Origin: Kingdonia uniflora
Taxonomy: Eukaryota > Streptophyta > Magnoliopsida > Ranunculales > Circaeasteraceae
Length of the DNA: 64,000 nt
Assembly (NCBI GenBank): GCA_014058105.1
Contig: JACGCM010001798.1
Span: forward strand, 558,001 to 622,000
Reading direction: 5' to 3'
Positions 21,387 to 33,437 of the stretch are shown piece by piece. Below the pieces are notes generated by a model. That model was not told the DNA's origin, did no database searches, and saw nothing but the letters and a program-made list of their open reading frames with translations. The position numbers were made by a program, and so were the translations under genes. Every line of letters starts with the position of its first letter. Within the stretch, counting starts at the first letter, position 1.

Positions 21387-22792
21387 TGACAAATATGAAC
21401 CTCAGAAGTACCTTCAGTACTTAGAAGAATCATGAGATCAACCCCATATGGACCTTTCCATAAGTCGTCGATCTGTATAATGCCGTCATCGAACTACAAA
21501 AGTAGATAAAATCTGGCAGGGTCCAGAAGCTCGAAGATTTGCGAATCCACGCCCAAGCTCTTCAAGTCGAGAGAGACGAGAGAAAGAAAGCCCTGGAACA
21601 GTAGAGCCAAACCCATCAGAAAGAAATGGAAAATTTACAAAGACATCAAGATCGATTCACCGTCCGTCAAGCACCATCTCCTCAAGCCCCAAATGATCAT
21701 CAATCCAGAGCCACACAGAGAGAGAACTTACTAAGGGATGAATAAATTCTAACTTCTAGATCTAGATCAAGAAACCCAGATAGAGCTTCTCAACACTTTG
21801 GTCTTACTTCATCAGTATTGACCACCCAAGGATGTCGACACACACGTTACCAAACTTCATCACCACCGGTGAGGCGACCAGTGAGGGATTGGTTAGGACC
21901 CGAAGAGCAAGGCATCTTTGATCCTCAAGTTGTAGCCGCACCCAATACTCTTCAGTAATTTATCACCCTAGATGATCTGAATAATAAGATTCAAGCTATA
22001 TATTATGACAATCCTAGTTGAAGATCTATTCTCGATAGGATTCAAACAAATCCTATTTCCCCTCATCTCAAAATCATGCTGATTCCAAAGAATTTTTACA
22101 TGCCAAAGTTTTATTAATATGTGGGACTCACTGATCCTCTCACCCACGTCCGTCACTTCAAAGCAATAGTTGGGTTATACTCCAAACTCGATCACATGTT
22201 ATGTCATCTGTTTAACATAAACCTTAAGGAGGAACCTCTCAGGTGGTTTCATACTATCCCTGAAGGTTCGGTCACCAATTTTAATCAGTTACAACAGCTC
22301 TTCGAGTCAAATTATGCGCATGCTAAGGACCAAGAAATAGCAGTCGATTCGTTATTCTTTTTTGAGCAAGGTGTGAAAGAAACCTTAGCTGGCTTTTACA
22401 AATGTTTCTTACAAGAAACAAGGAAAATTGGTAATTCAGATCCCAAAATTATTGTTCTAGCATTTACCTCCGCACTCCACATCGATTCTAAAGTTCGAGA
22501 AGAACTTACCCTACATAAACCCAAGATAATGACAAAAATGATCGATATTGTTAATAACTACATCGAACACAATTGGTCCAAGAAAGATAAAATGAAAAGC
22601 TCCGCAGTCATTCATGCCAACGATGCGTTCTCATCGCCACCTCCAAATTCAGCGAGTAATGTTGCTTCTAAACAACGTGAAAGGATCACCGATAACATCA
22701 AAAATAGAGATGGGAAAATAGATAGACCCATCCCAGTCCTACATCCTATAATAGCCACACTCTCCGCCATTCTACCAACAATAAAAAGGTGA
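21387..22792 (+). pseudogene. gag of gypsy D
   Basis: A start-like MTNMNLRSTFST at 21387 meets a stop at once. The nucleocapsid core is open from 22121 to 22792: TDPLTHVRHFKAIVGLYS, EEPLRWFHTIPEGSVTNFNQ, QQLFESNYA and ETLAGFYKCFLQETRKI match Retrotrans_gag of plant Tat elements. A stop just upstream of 22121 cuts it from its N-terminus. The basic tail (KQRERITDNIKNRDGKIDRP) follows. It is non-functional as it stands. Confidence 0.85.
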
Positions 22793-23033
22793 TGACTTTT
22801 TTCGAGAAGCACAAGTAATTCCTGATATACCAAGAAAATCCTTATGCCATTATCATAATATGCATAGCCACGAGACTGACAACTGATACTCTTTGATAAA
22901 AATATTTCACCGCATCCTACTCGCAGGAAAACTCTACAAGTACGTGGTCGATATCAAAAAATTTCTCGAAGAAGGGATGAAAAGAAAAGAGGTCGAACAA
23001 GAGTAAGGACAAGGTCAAGCTCGTCATCTTTAT

Positions 23034-23495
23034 ATGATTGAAATTAAGAAGGGAAAGAAAAGAAAGAAAGACGACAGAATCACGTCCTGCTGCAAGGTGA
23101 CGTCATCAATTTTTTTTGCAAAACTTCTACCCAACTTCAGTAAAGCCAAGCGTCCATATCACATTTCCTTCGAAGACTGTGATACCAGCCATGTCAAATA
23201 CCCTCATGATGACCCACGGGTCATAATGCTCAAAGTGGGACAAGACTACTTACACATATTTCTTGTCGATACGGGAAGCGCAACAGACGTATTATTCAAA
23301 AGAATAATTGATGTTCTCGGCCTCAAGAATTCAGTCAAAGCTTCGGCGACAACCATCACAGGGTTTAATAGTTCTAAAGAATCTACCTTGGGAGAAATCA
23401 CACTGCCTGTTCAAGCGGGGCCTGAAACCACCTTTGTTAAATTCATTGTCATTGATAATGAGTCAAAATATTTAAGAATCTTAGGAAGAAGTTGA
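23034..23495 (+). pseudogene. Aspartic protease of gypsy D
   Basis: HDDPRVIMLKVGQDYLHIFL is followed by the active-site motif VDTGSATDVLF and the flap-side stretch GEITLPVQAGPETTFVKFIV. The DTG triad is intact in an open frame of 153 codons. The downstream ILGRS should continue into the RT linker but meets a stop at 23493. Confidence 0.85.
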
Positions 23496-23929
23496 CTCCA
23501 TTCTATTAAGGCAGTACCATCTACATATCATCTAGCCTTACGATTTCCAATAGATTACAGAGTTTATGAAATCAAAGGAAGTCAAGCTGTGGCACAAATA
23601 TGCAAAAATACCACCACAAACTCTCACCCAACAAAACTTCTGAAGGCATAACAATTAGAGCGTAAACCACCTCTATTGTTCGAGCAACACGACACTGAGG
23701 TGGTTAATCCTTATAACTCGATGGACCTAGGAAAAAATAACTTTATTGGCTCAAAGCTTTTATCCGAAGAAAGAAAAACCCTGGTACAACTTAATTTTTT
23801 TTTCAACATCCTTTTATGGTCTTTCCAAAAGATGTCAGGCATCATCCATAGATTGTATGCCACAAACTCAACCTCCTTCCAGACAGTAAAGCTGTTGTGC
23901 AGAAGCGTCGTAATTTAACCCTTACCTTC

Positions 23930-24700
23930 GAGAAATAGTTAATAAAGAAATAGATAAACTTCGTCCCGTCGGCTTCATTCGAGAAGCCAAATATCCATAA
24001 TGGGTCTCAAATATCGGTACTATCCCAAAGAACAACGGGGAAATCAGGGTCTGTGTAGATTTTACAGAGCCAAACAAATTTACACCAAAAGATAACTTTC
24101 CCCTCCCTTTTATTCCTCATCTCCTCGACTCCATGTCAGGCCACAAACTTCTTTCAATGATGGATGTAGCTTCCAATTACAATCAGGTTTCTCTTACCGA
24201 AGAAGACCAAGGGAAAACAACATTTATTACGGAATGAGGTCTCTACTTTTACACAGTTATGCCCTTTGGATTAAAAAATATAGGAGCCACTTATCAGCGA
24301 CTTGTCACTCAAATGTTTAAAGATCATTTAGGCAAAATCATGGAGGTATACATTGAAGATATGATCTGCAAAAGCTTAAAATGGGAGGATCATTGCAGTA
24401 ATCTATAGACCATCTTTGATATCCTTCGTACTTTCCAAATGAAGCTAAATCTAGAAAAATGCCAATTTGGTGTTGCATTGGGGAAGTTTATAGGACATCT
24501 GGTTAGTAAGAGGGGCATTAAAATTGACCCGACACAAATTAGAGTACTCATGGCAATGCCATCACCACGAACCAAAAAAGATGTACAAAAGCTTGCTGGC
24601 AAGATTGCAACCCTTCACAGGTTCATCTCTAAGTCATCTGATCGATGCAAACTCCTTTACCTCCTTTGTGGGAATCCAGCTCTAATGTCCATAAAACAGC
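23930..24700 (+). pseudogene. Reverse transcriptase of gypsy D, active site YIED
   Basis: Blocks include DKLRPVGFIREAKYP, IPKNNGEIRVCVDFTEPNK, DNFPLPFIPHLLDSM, VMPFGLKNIGATYQRL, EKCQFGVALGKFIGHLVSKR and GKIATLHRFISKS. The catalytic box reads VYIEDM (GAA at 24355-24357) where the family has Y(V/I)DDM, so the first Asp of the pair is Glu. Stops lie at the Trp after YP, in TE*GLYFYTV and in CSNL*TIF. The polymerase is dead by several independent changes. Confidence 0.88.
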
Positions 24701-24748
24701 CCAAAAAAATCATCTGTCTGATTGTGAATTGGCTTTCCAAGATCTCAC

Positions 24749-25078
24749 TTGGGGCATCCTCCCATAATGAGTACTCCAGTTGATGGCAAAGTACTTACGA
24801 TGTACTTATCGACTACAGATGACTTTATCAGTTCCGTTCTTATTCGAGAAGATGATGGGGTAGAAAAACTAATCTACTTCATTAGTAAAACTCTCATGCT
24901 TGTGAAAAGAGATATACAACAACTAAAAAGCAGCTACTCACTTTGGTATACAGTTCCTAAAAACTTTGACCTTATTTCCATGCCTACCCCATCAAAGTCA
25001 TCACAAAGTTTCCCTTCAAACTCGCGTTCTCTAAAAAAGAAAAATCTTGGAGGTTTCAGTAATGGTCAGTTTTCCTAG
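24749..25078 (+). pseudogene. First RNase H domain of gypsy D
   Basis: LYLSTTDDFISSVLIREDDG and EKLIYFISKTLMLVKRDIQQ match the RNase H that follows RT in Ty3/gypsy elements. The frame is shifted from the RT by about two bases and the last third (LWYTVPKNFDLISMPTPSKS) is out of phase with the expected sequence. It is a decayed domain. Confidence 0.75.
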
Positions 25079-25079
25079 G

Positions 25080-25670
25080 CGAATATGATATCTTCTTCGA
25101 GCCTCAGATATTGATCAAAGGACAAGCAGTAGCCAATTTCTTGGTAGATTTTCCGGCTGAAGACCCCGAATGGAAGGAACTCAAAGAGGAACTGGCCGAT
25201 GACTCAATCGCAGAACCAGATACATGGTCATGCAGCACATGATGGAAACTCTTTACAGATGGATCTGCTGGGCCACAAGGATCAGGGATCGGTATCATCC
25301 TCGTTACACCATCAAATCATAGAATTAAAAAATCTATCAAACTCAAGTTCTATTCCACCAACAATGAAACAGGATACGAAGCTATCCTGCATGAACTGGA
25401 TCTCGCCATAGCACTTGGAGTGGAAGAAATAACTGTTTACGTAGATTCCCTACTAGTAGCCAATTATTACAACAAAACATTCAAAACATCAGGCAAAATG
25501 GTTGATTACGTAGCTCCCGTCTAAGAAAAAATGAAGAAATTCAAAACAACAATAATCTCTTATCTACCTAGAGCTGAAAACCACCACGCCGACGCACTAG
25601 CATACATCGCTGCAATGCTCAATGACAGTGAAAGAAAACTTTGGACATCGAGGTTATCAAACATTTAAGT
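25080..25670 (+). pseudogene. Second, archaeal-type RNase H of gypsy D
   Basis: After the linker LIKGQAVANFLVDFPAEDPE the frame reads LFTDGSAGPQGSGIGIIL, FYSTNNETGYEAILHELDLA, VYVDSLLVANYYN, ISYLPRAENHHADALAYIAA. This is the additional RNase H found in Tat-lineage gypsy elements, with D, E, D and the terminal H-x-x-D all in view. Stops at 25240 and 25522 interrupt it. Confidence 0.8.
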
Positions 25671-25689
25671 CTCGATATCTGCTACACCA

Positions 25690-26894
25690 TACAGATCCAG
25701 GTTACCGAAGGCAAAAATCCTGAAGATTGGAGAAAGCCATTTTTTGCATACCTTAATTATAACACCCCCCCGGACATCAAAGAAGAAGCTCGATCACTCT
25801 TAGCCAAATGTTCATGATTCAAAGTCCAAGATGGGGCCCTATATCAAATTACTGGTGGAGGACCGCTTATCGATTGCATCTCACAGAAACAAGCACAAGT
25901 CAAAATCAAAGAACTTCACAAAGGAATCTGAGCTGCTCACGTCTCAGAACGATCACTGGTACAAATGGGATTTATACAAAGGTTATTCTGGCAAAAAATG
26001 AGACAATACTACGAAGAGTTTGTCAAAAAATGCTACAAGTGCCAAATCCATGCTCAAGACATCAAAATCCCAGCCCTTGACCTCCACGTTAGTAATATCC
26101 GCTGGCCATTCAATAGATGGGCAATTGACATCATTAGTCCATTCCACCCAGATTCGGGTAACAGAAAGTTTGTTATTGTGGCAACAAACAACTTCACCAA
26201 ATGGGTCAAAGCAGTACCACTATGCCACACTAACGAGAAAAAAGTAATCATGTTTCTTTGTGAATACATCATAACCAGATTTGGCTGTCCACAAATGATA
26301 CGATCAGATAATAGTAAGCAATTCATCAGTAACAAAGTCCTCAATTTTCTCCACAAATACATGATTCAATTGTCTACTTCGATACAAGACTATCCTCAGG
26401 GAAATGGCCAAGCTGAAGCTATCAACAAAAACATCAAATCAGGATTATGCAAGCGCCTTGAGGAAAATAAGGGCAGATGGGTCAGCGAACTACTTAGTGT
26501 ATTATGGGCATATAAAACAACTCCTCAAGCATCCACTGGTTGTACCCTATTCATGATGGCCTTTGGTACCGAAGTAGTGATCCCTTCAGACCTTGATCTC
26601 TCAAGTACCAGAAGAAAAGTCACAGATGGAGAAAATGAACTTGGACTTCTCTGCAACCTCAATTGGATCGAAGAGACTCAAGACCACACAATTGTAAACT
26701 TGGGCGATACCATGATACTCTCAAAAAAGTATACAACAAGAAGGTCAGGAAGCGTACATTCGATATTGGTGACCTTGTCCTTCGACGCATCCAAGATAGT
26801 ATTCTACCCAAAAACTATAGCAAATTATCTAAAAACTGGGAATGACCTTATATCATCAACGACAAGAATGACAGTGGAACATATTGGCTCATGA
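25690..26894 (+). pseudogene. Integrase of gypsy D
   Basis: The zinc-binding part reads YYEEFVKKCYKCQIHAQD. The catalytic core keeps all three acidic residues: WAIDIISPFHPDSGNRKFVI, MIRSDNSKQFISNKV and GNGQAEAINKNIKSGL. It goes on to LLSVLWAYKTTPQASTGCTLF and GTEVVIPSDL. The frame is open from 25965 to 26894, but the start of the domain lies across a stop and the tail shifts frame near 26660. A C-terminal piece (VLRRIQDSILPKNYSKLSKN) is in another frame. Confidence 0.85.
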
Positions 26895-27513
26895 CTGAAG
26901 ATGATGTTCAACTCGAGTATCCATGGAATACAGCCCATCTGAAAATGATCTACAGATAACAGCTGTAATTCCTTTCAATTACTTCAAATAATGGCATCTT
27001 TACTATCATTACATCGTCAATTTACAATTCTTGGTATTGATAAATACTTGTCAAGTATTTTTTTTCGTAATTAAGTTCATTTCTTCGATAAACATATCCA
27101 ATTATAGGATAAATTTGTTTATAATTCATTACTTATCAAACAAAACATGTCATGTTTTGCCCTTTTATCTCGAACACCCAGATATTCCATAGAGGAACAA
27201 CATTTGGTCCTTATCCTTCCTTCGGCAAAGCCATCACATGGCCCTCTTTACATCAACTTAGATACTTGCCCAAGGTAACAATCTGAATATTCATTTACAC
27301 TTGTACATAATACTATCAATCATGTCGAAACAAACACTTAGCATATTTTCTTCAAAAAATCTATGCATTATTATTGACTACTTCAAAATTTCAAACAATC
27401 ACTCGATAAAACTATAACCACAAAATAGTCATTCAAAAACAAGAAATTGTTTAAGGTCTCATCGACCACTTGTACATAAACCAACTCAAACAAACAAACT
27501 ATCACAATACTTT

Positions 27514-28586
27514 CTATTCTGCAGAAGGAAAGATATGAGTAGCATCCTTTACCGGTAGATTCGGAGTAAGGTCATCCAATACTTCCTCAAGAATAATACC
27601 CTCGGGAATAGCAAGAGCAGGTACCTCAAGAGATTCCTCCTCAGCATCCAAGTCAGAGAAGGCAGCCCTAGCAGTAACAGCCAACCCCTTGTAAAAATCA
27701 TTTCTCTCCTCTATCTCCCAGAATTCCTTTTTGAAGTGGGCCTTCATATGCTTGAGATCGGAAAGATTGATTCGCTCAGCTTCTGCTTTCTGCTCCTCGA
27801 GCACCTTGGCATACTCCTCCACCATCAACCTTCGCTCAACCAATCCTGTTCATGAACATCATTCTCGAAGTTGGTCTTTTGCAGAGCAAGAACATCTTCC
27901 CTCTCTTTCTCCAGATCGGCCTTGAACTGGGAAATCTCTTTCTTTTTCTCTCCAAGACACATCTTCTTCATTTTTGCCATGCCTGCCTCCTTCGACTTGG
28001 CCGCCCCCCGCTTCATCCTATCGATCTTTTCCTCCAGCTCTTCTTTCTCAGCTGTGAGCTCCATCTCGATGTTCTATGAGACCAAGAGCTCATTGGCAAG
28101 AATCTGCCCACCAAGCATCTGAGGCTTAGCATCGAGAAACAGCTTCTTAATCTGTATCAGAATATAACAGTGAGTCCTTGACGAAGGCACCAAAGTCATT
28201 AAATGAGGCAGAACATGGAAATTTCTAACCTGGTTAATTGTACGGTGACCTTCGATGAAGAAGGTTGAAAAGCTCTCAGCCCCAACAATATAGTGGGCAA
28301 AATCCTCCTCCAAAGACCCACCCAACCCCCCACCAACCTTTGCCTTGGCAGACTCCTGGAAGCCCTTTTCCACCGCCAAAACATCATTCACCTTGCTCAA
28401 CTCTTGGGAGTTCTTTTTCCCAGAGAGAGTAGGCTTTGCCTCGATCGACTTGGGTGGCAAACTAGCAGCATCAACTTTCTCTCCCTCCTCGGCAGGAGAT
28501 CGTCGAGATGACCTCTTCGCCAGGGGAGCAAGGATACTAGGAGGGTTGGTAGCCCTTTTTTTTCTTGTTTTTGGCAAAAGACCCAC
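27514..28586 (-). pseudogene. Antisense coiled-coil protein in gypsy D
   Basis: On the strand opposite to gag-pol, 28586-28074 encodes a Lys/Ser/Pro-rich start (LLPKTRKKRATNPPSILAPL) and YIVGAESFSTFF. This is followed by a clear coiled coil at 28064-27514: ELTAEKEELEEKIDRMKRG, KKEISQFKADLEKEREDVLA, VERRLMVEEYAKVLEEQKAE. It ends in an acidic tail and a stop. The segments are in phase apart from stops or introns near 28080 and 27830. The layout (N-terminal gypsy-type transposon domain, then coiled coil) resembles plant proteins annotated as putative gypsy-type transposon proteins. Function is unknown. Confidence 0.7.
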
Positions 28587-29112
28587 TCAGCAGGGGTTCT
28601 TTATCTGTCGTGTACCCACTCAACGCAGGGTTCTCGAGGGGTAAACTCGATTCAACAACCATCTTGTTCTTAGTAGATATTTTTTCGTCAATAAGAAGGA
28701 TATCAACTCTTTTGGTTCGAGTTCTTTTTATTCTAGCCTCTTGGAAAAGACCGTCGGCCTTCTCTTGATCGACAACCAAAGAATCAATTCAACCGTTGTA
28801 TCGGTCCTGATGTTATATAACTTTTCTTGGACCATGGACTTTCTATAGATCTTCTTCAGGGATGTACGAAGACAGAACAACAAACAGTTAAACACCAATT
28901 TTAACACAACAAGCAAGTTAAAAACTTCGACATACAAATTACCTAAACATACACCTAAGTGGAAGCTTTCTCTTTTTAGAGGCTCCCCTAGATTTTTCTG
29001 GTCGAATTTATAATTCCCTGAGACAAGGAGACAATCAGCAAAGTACTGCCCCCTGTCGATAGCATTTCATAAGAGAGAGGTCTCCTCAGGAACCTCACTA
29101 AGTACCTATACC

Positions 29113-29676
29113 CTAACTTCTGTTGATTTTGTTTAAGTGTGTAATATACACACATGTCATCCATAGTGATTTGCCCCCCCTCTCCTTTAGTTGACCTTTT
29201 GTCACTCCCACCACCCGGAAGAGGTCATAAACGTTTGGGTTGAACTGACCAGGGGCAACATCGAAGAAATTTTCAAACTTCTTCTGATCAGCTCGAAGAG
29301 GCAACTTTAACCCCTTCTTTATCTATTCTCGATGAACAAGAATACCATCCAAATGAACCTCTTGATACATCATTTCATAATGGTACATCTCCAACGTAAT
29401 ATCGTCAGGGATACCATACTTCAACTTGAAGCTCAGTATTTCACTAGTTTCTGGAGCCTCCCCATAGCACTCTCCCTCTCCCTTCTCTACCTTTTCTTCT
29501 TCATCATCTACTTCCACACCATCATTCCCTTCTCGATCACTTGCCTGAGGCTCATGATCCATATCTATTTCAATCCTCTCCCCATCGGACACTTCAATCA
29601 CCCTAGCCTCTAATTTGAATAGACTAACACTCGCCACATCCGAGCTACTTTGCCCAACTCTATACCTACCACCCAA
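29113..29676 (-). pseudogene. Antisense Transposase_28-like domain in gypsy D
   Basis: After an acidic stretch (VDDEEEKVEKGEGECYG) the minus strand reads FKLKYGIPDDITLEMYH, then, past a single stop at 29323, [20 protein letters not shown] and [18 protein letters not shown]. This order (YGIP, a P- or acid-rich loop, GLxLPL, LGLxPxQL-like) is that of the plant domain called putative gypsy type transposon (Transposase_28), usually joined to a coiled coil. It precedes the coiled-coil region on the same strand, so both probably belong to one antisense gene. Confidence 0.65.
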
Positions 29677-30059
29677 CTCTTAAACACACGTTATTACATC
29701 GATTAATAGTGGTTTACGTCCTCACGGTTCTCGAAGATCCCTTCCATATCAACATTTTGGACAGGTTCAACTATTTTTTGAACCTGAAAATCAGATTTCC
29801 TTTTTTAAGCTAGTATAATATCCTATTCAAATAATATTCGACAATACAACTATCCACACATCGAGATGAAATCACAATTCACATATTCAATATAACACTT
29901 TTTATCAATCATAATTCACATCATATTCGAGAAGACAATTGAAATATACACAACAGTACTTCGAGACCATTACAACCTTGTGATGGTCGACAACACAATC
30001 TGACAAATATATAAGGCAACTTATTACTGTCAATACCAAAGTATAAAATTATTCCTTTA

Positions 30060-31230
30060 TTACCCCAATAACAGCCAAAAGGATAGCCTTTCAGTCGTCA
30101 CAAGCAGCGAGAGCGTCTTCCTTCTTTACTAACGCCTTGGCATGGTTCATTAGACCACCGATACGCTCTAGAGGATTCATAATTACATATTGCAGCTGAC
30201 AATGATACAGTTAGTCCTCTTCAGCCACCTTTGCCTCCACCTCGCCCATCCCCTCATAGTTGGGCTCCACCGGTACCAACGTCCACCCATTTACACAGAG
30301 TTTACCAAAATACCAGTTTAGCAACTCCCAATACTTGTCATGTACACGGTTGCAAAAAATATCCTCCCGGACCTGTGCCCTCGTCCTCACCATCTCAACA
30401 AATTATAAATAACTTTCTCAAGCTCATAAGGGGTATTTATATGAACACCTCAATGCATCACAACTCCCAAGAGTCAATGACAACAGTTACTATCCATTGG
30501 AACTCTAACAACCCAGTAAACCAAACTCCTAAGGAACCGCTTACGGGTCCTACACAATCAACACATACCACTTTGAGATCCTATTCCAGTTCTCCACAAC
30601 ATAGTTCGATGTCTTATTCAAGATCCTATTTTTCATTCCATTCGAGAAGACGTAGATTTACAATAATTTATGTCGATACAAAATACCTCGATACACAAAT
30701 AGAAGAATGAACAACAATTTATTTTACAAATATTAATAAACATTATATTTCACATTCACCACTCATTACTTCGATAAACATTACAAATTGACCTACAAGT
30801 TACTTTACACTAGTTAAACCTCATATTTCTTCATGACGGAAAATCAACCTCCTCCTTCATAACCCCCACCACCTCATACACCACAGGGATTACACAGACG
30901 ATAGTGGTCGGAATAGCCCCCACAGCTAACCCTGTTCGCCAAAGCATTTTCATCTTCCACATACGCATAGGCTAACTTGCAAAGACTGTCAATACGCTCT
31001 GTAGCCGTCAGCAACACATAGTGATATTGGTACTGGAAGAAAAATTCTACTTCAGCACACTCCGTCTCCAATTCCATCATTCCTTCATATGACGGCTCAA
31101 CAGGTTTTGGCATCCACGACGATAATGAAAGTAGGCTGAAATATAGCTCCATCAGCTCCAAATACTTGGTGTTCACACGTCCCACAAACTCGTTATGTAA
31201 CGTCTGAAATCATATCATTACCATCTTTGA
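30060..31230 (-). repeat. Duplicated about 80-residue antisense domain in gypsy D
   Basis: Two minus-strand segments encode related sequence. Unit 1 (about 31215-30874) reads VNTKYLELMELYF, MPKPVEPSYEGMMELE and ATERIDSLCKLAYAYVEDEN. Unit 2 (about 30393-30080) reads VHDKYWELLNWYFG, LVPVEPNYEGMGEVE and, past a stop, NPLERIGGLMNHAKALVKKED. Shared residues occur in the same order with little change in spacing. Unit 1 starts after a TTTCAG that could be an acceptor. I do not recognise a named family. Confidence 0.7.
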
Positions 31231-31477
31231 ATACCCTCATTGTCTACCAAAGAATACTTTCCCTTCTTTCTCCAATACTATTTATAGTGTAACTCTCAAC
31301 GTTACATTAACCACAGTCAAACATCCTGCCATTAATGCGCATCGATACCATGCAACGACCAGGTTCATCTGACTTTCAACCTTGGAAATGACAAGCACAG
31401 TTTTCATACACCTAAGTTTGAGAAATATTTTACATTAAAATAGTCTTCTCGGCACAACAACAAGTAATTGTGTCGAG

Positions 31478-31488
31478 AATGGGGCGAT
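31478..31488 (+). promoter_or_regulatory. Polypurine tract of gypsy D
   Basis: GAATGGGGCGA precedes the 3' LTR directly, as a plus-strand primer should. It fits the sense orientation of gag-pol. Confidence 0.75.
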
Positions 31489-31961
31489 TGTAGTAACATA
31501 TTTCCCAGATTCGATAAGGAGAATCTAACATAACTTAGTCAAAGATATTTTGTTATTTAAGAAGATTTTACATATATGACTACAGAGCTCGACCCACTAC
31601 AGTAGCCGTTATGCTTGGTCAAATAGTACCATTCCAGGAAGATCCGCGAAGTTTGCCATCTGCCTACCAAAATATGAAACTGCTTATTTTGGTAACTGCC
31701 TGTATCTACTATAAATACAAGCAAAAAATATGTTAATCCGATCTACAACTCTATCATTCTTACACAATTACACGTTCTTATTGTTTACCAATTGTGATAA
31801 CTAGTATCTATTGGATTTTATACCTAAATCCTCCTCAAGGTCATAGTTTTTCTCAGGTTTTACTGAGTTTTTACGTAAAATCTAGTATATTTAAGGTTAT
31901 AATTATAATTTCCTTACTAAAGTATTGGCAAAGTTTACCTTCCAGAAAGCACACCATTATA
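31489..31961 (+). repeat. 3' LTR of gypsy D
   Basis: Aligned with 20853-21324 across its length. The terminal CA has become TA (CCATTATA). Scattered substitutions show clear age. Confidence 0.9.
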
Positions 31962-31966
31962 ATTAT

Positions 31967-33437
31967 ATTTATTCATGGGATAATTATTTGGTAAAATCAC
32001 AACTCACAATAGTCAGTGCTTCTATTATTTAAACTAAAAGCTCACCGTGAGTAGAACCACGTGAGGATAATTGTAAAGACTTCGTACCTAATGCTATGTG
32101 AGGATCTAGCCTTTTTACAAACTTTGAGTGTTATTTCATTAATTATTTTTAGATTCACTATTTTTTTTCATGATCTCATTTTTTATAATCAATTGTCGAT
32201 GGTAACTTCAAGTTTAAGTTAGTATAATAGAACATTCCCTATACTTGATTCAAGACAAAAAAGATACTATGTGAGACTGAAAATATAATAATAAGCTTTT
32301 TATTATTACACCTTTTTTGGCATTCGTCTATGCTTACCCAAAATTTTATCCATTTGCAGCCCTTTTGTACCTTAAAATATGCCATTCGTTCAACATCCAA
32401 CTCCTTTTGACCCATTTGTTATGAGACTTTTCAGTAAAATAAAAATAAAGGAAGGAGTGAAACCATGTGGTTTAGTGGTGGAGATGAATATAAGAGGAGG
32501 GTATTTCTAATGAATTTTATGGTATATTTATATGATTCTATCTAGAAATAATATATTCTATATGTACTTGTTAAAAGAAAATAATGAAGGAAGGTAAACT
32601 TAAAATTAAGGAGTAAGAGTAATTATTACTCACTAAAGATAATAGTGAAAGAAGGTGAACTCAAAATTGAGAAAGATATGAATTAAGTGTAACTGTTAGT
32701 CTCAGAATGCCAGCGAAATACCTACTCTGTCTTGAGCCTACCCTTGCCTACATTATAACCGTTTCAAGACCTTTTTGATCTTTCAGCTCACACTGCGCCG
32801 CTGATTTGATGAAATATGAATCATTTTTTTTTTTGCATATTGTTCATATTCATATTTCACACAGAGTGTTTGCTAGTCAATTCTCAGTAAATTTTGAGTA
32901 ACCACCCCAGTGAGGCCTAAGTTGAAACAACTTTCCTACATAGTATTATAACTACGGCTGAGTAATACATTAAAAATTGGGTATCCATCTGACTATGCAC
33001 ATACACACACACACCAAATAATTCATTTAGTGATTGTTTTATAACACATGGGTGATGTCTTGATCTTTATTGAATATTTTAGATTCCTTGTCTTTCTATC
33101 ATGCCTTGTGTTTAGGAGGAGTGCTGTCATCTTTTTCTTACTTATTTAAGGGGGTTACCATTATTTTGAGAAAAAGATGCATTTTAGTTTGGGTTATTGG
33201 TGTGTAGTACTTTTCTACCTGCATGTTCGATTTGTTTAGTTTGACTTTTTGAGTATCTTAACAGTCTGTCTTTTTAGATATTTGCTATGACATTTACTGG
33301 TATATATTTTTCATATATTATGTATTTACCTTATTCATTGACTGTTATATATTTTGTTCTGCTGGTATGTTTCTTCTTTTATATGATATTGTGTGTTATT
33401 TACCCTTTGTTCATCTGTGACAAAATGGGGGAGAGAT
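31967..33437 (+). other. Copia B 3' region, non-coding
   Basis: AT-rich DNA between gypsy D and the tandem duplication. No reverse transcriptase, integrase or other frame is visible. A short CA microsatellite lies at 33000-33014. I assign it to copia B only because it lies between the gypsy target site and the copia polypurine tract; other small insertions may be present. Confidence 0.4.

Larger units (their letters stand above)
20853..31961 (+). mobile_element. Gypsy D, Tat lineage, with antisense 3' coding region
   Basis: LTRs of about 472 bp at 20853-21324 and 31489-31961 flank 10.2 kb. Flanking pentamers GTTAT and ATTAT differ by one base, a decayed target duplication. Sense order is gag, protease, RT, RNase H, a second (archaeal-type) RNase H, integrase. 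The dual RNase H and the long region between integrase and 3' LTR are characteristic of the Tat lineage. In that long region the coding potential is on the opposite strand, as reported for extra frames in some Tat-lineage elements. All sense genes carry stops, and the RT active site is altered. It lies inside copia B. Confidence 0.9.
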
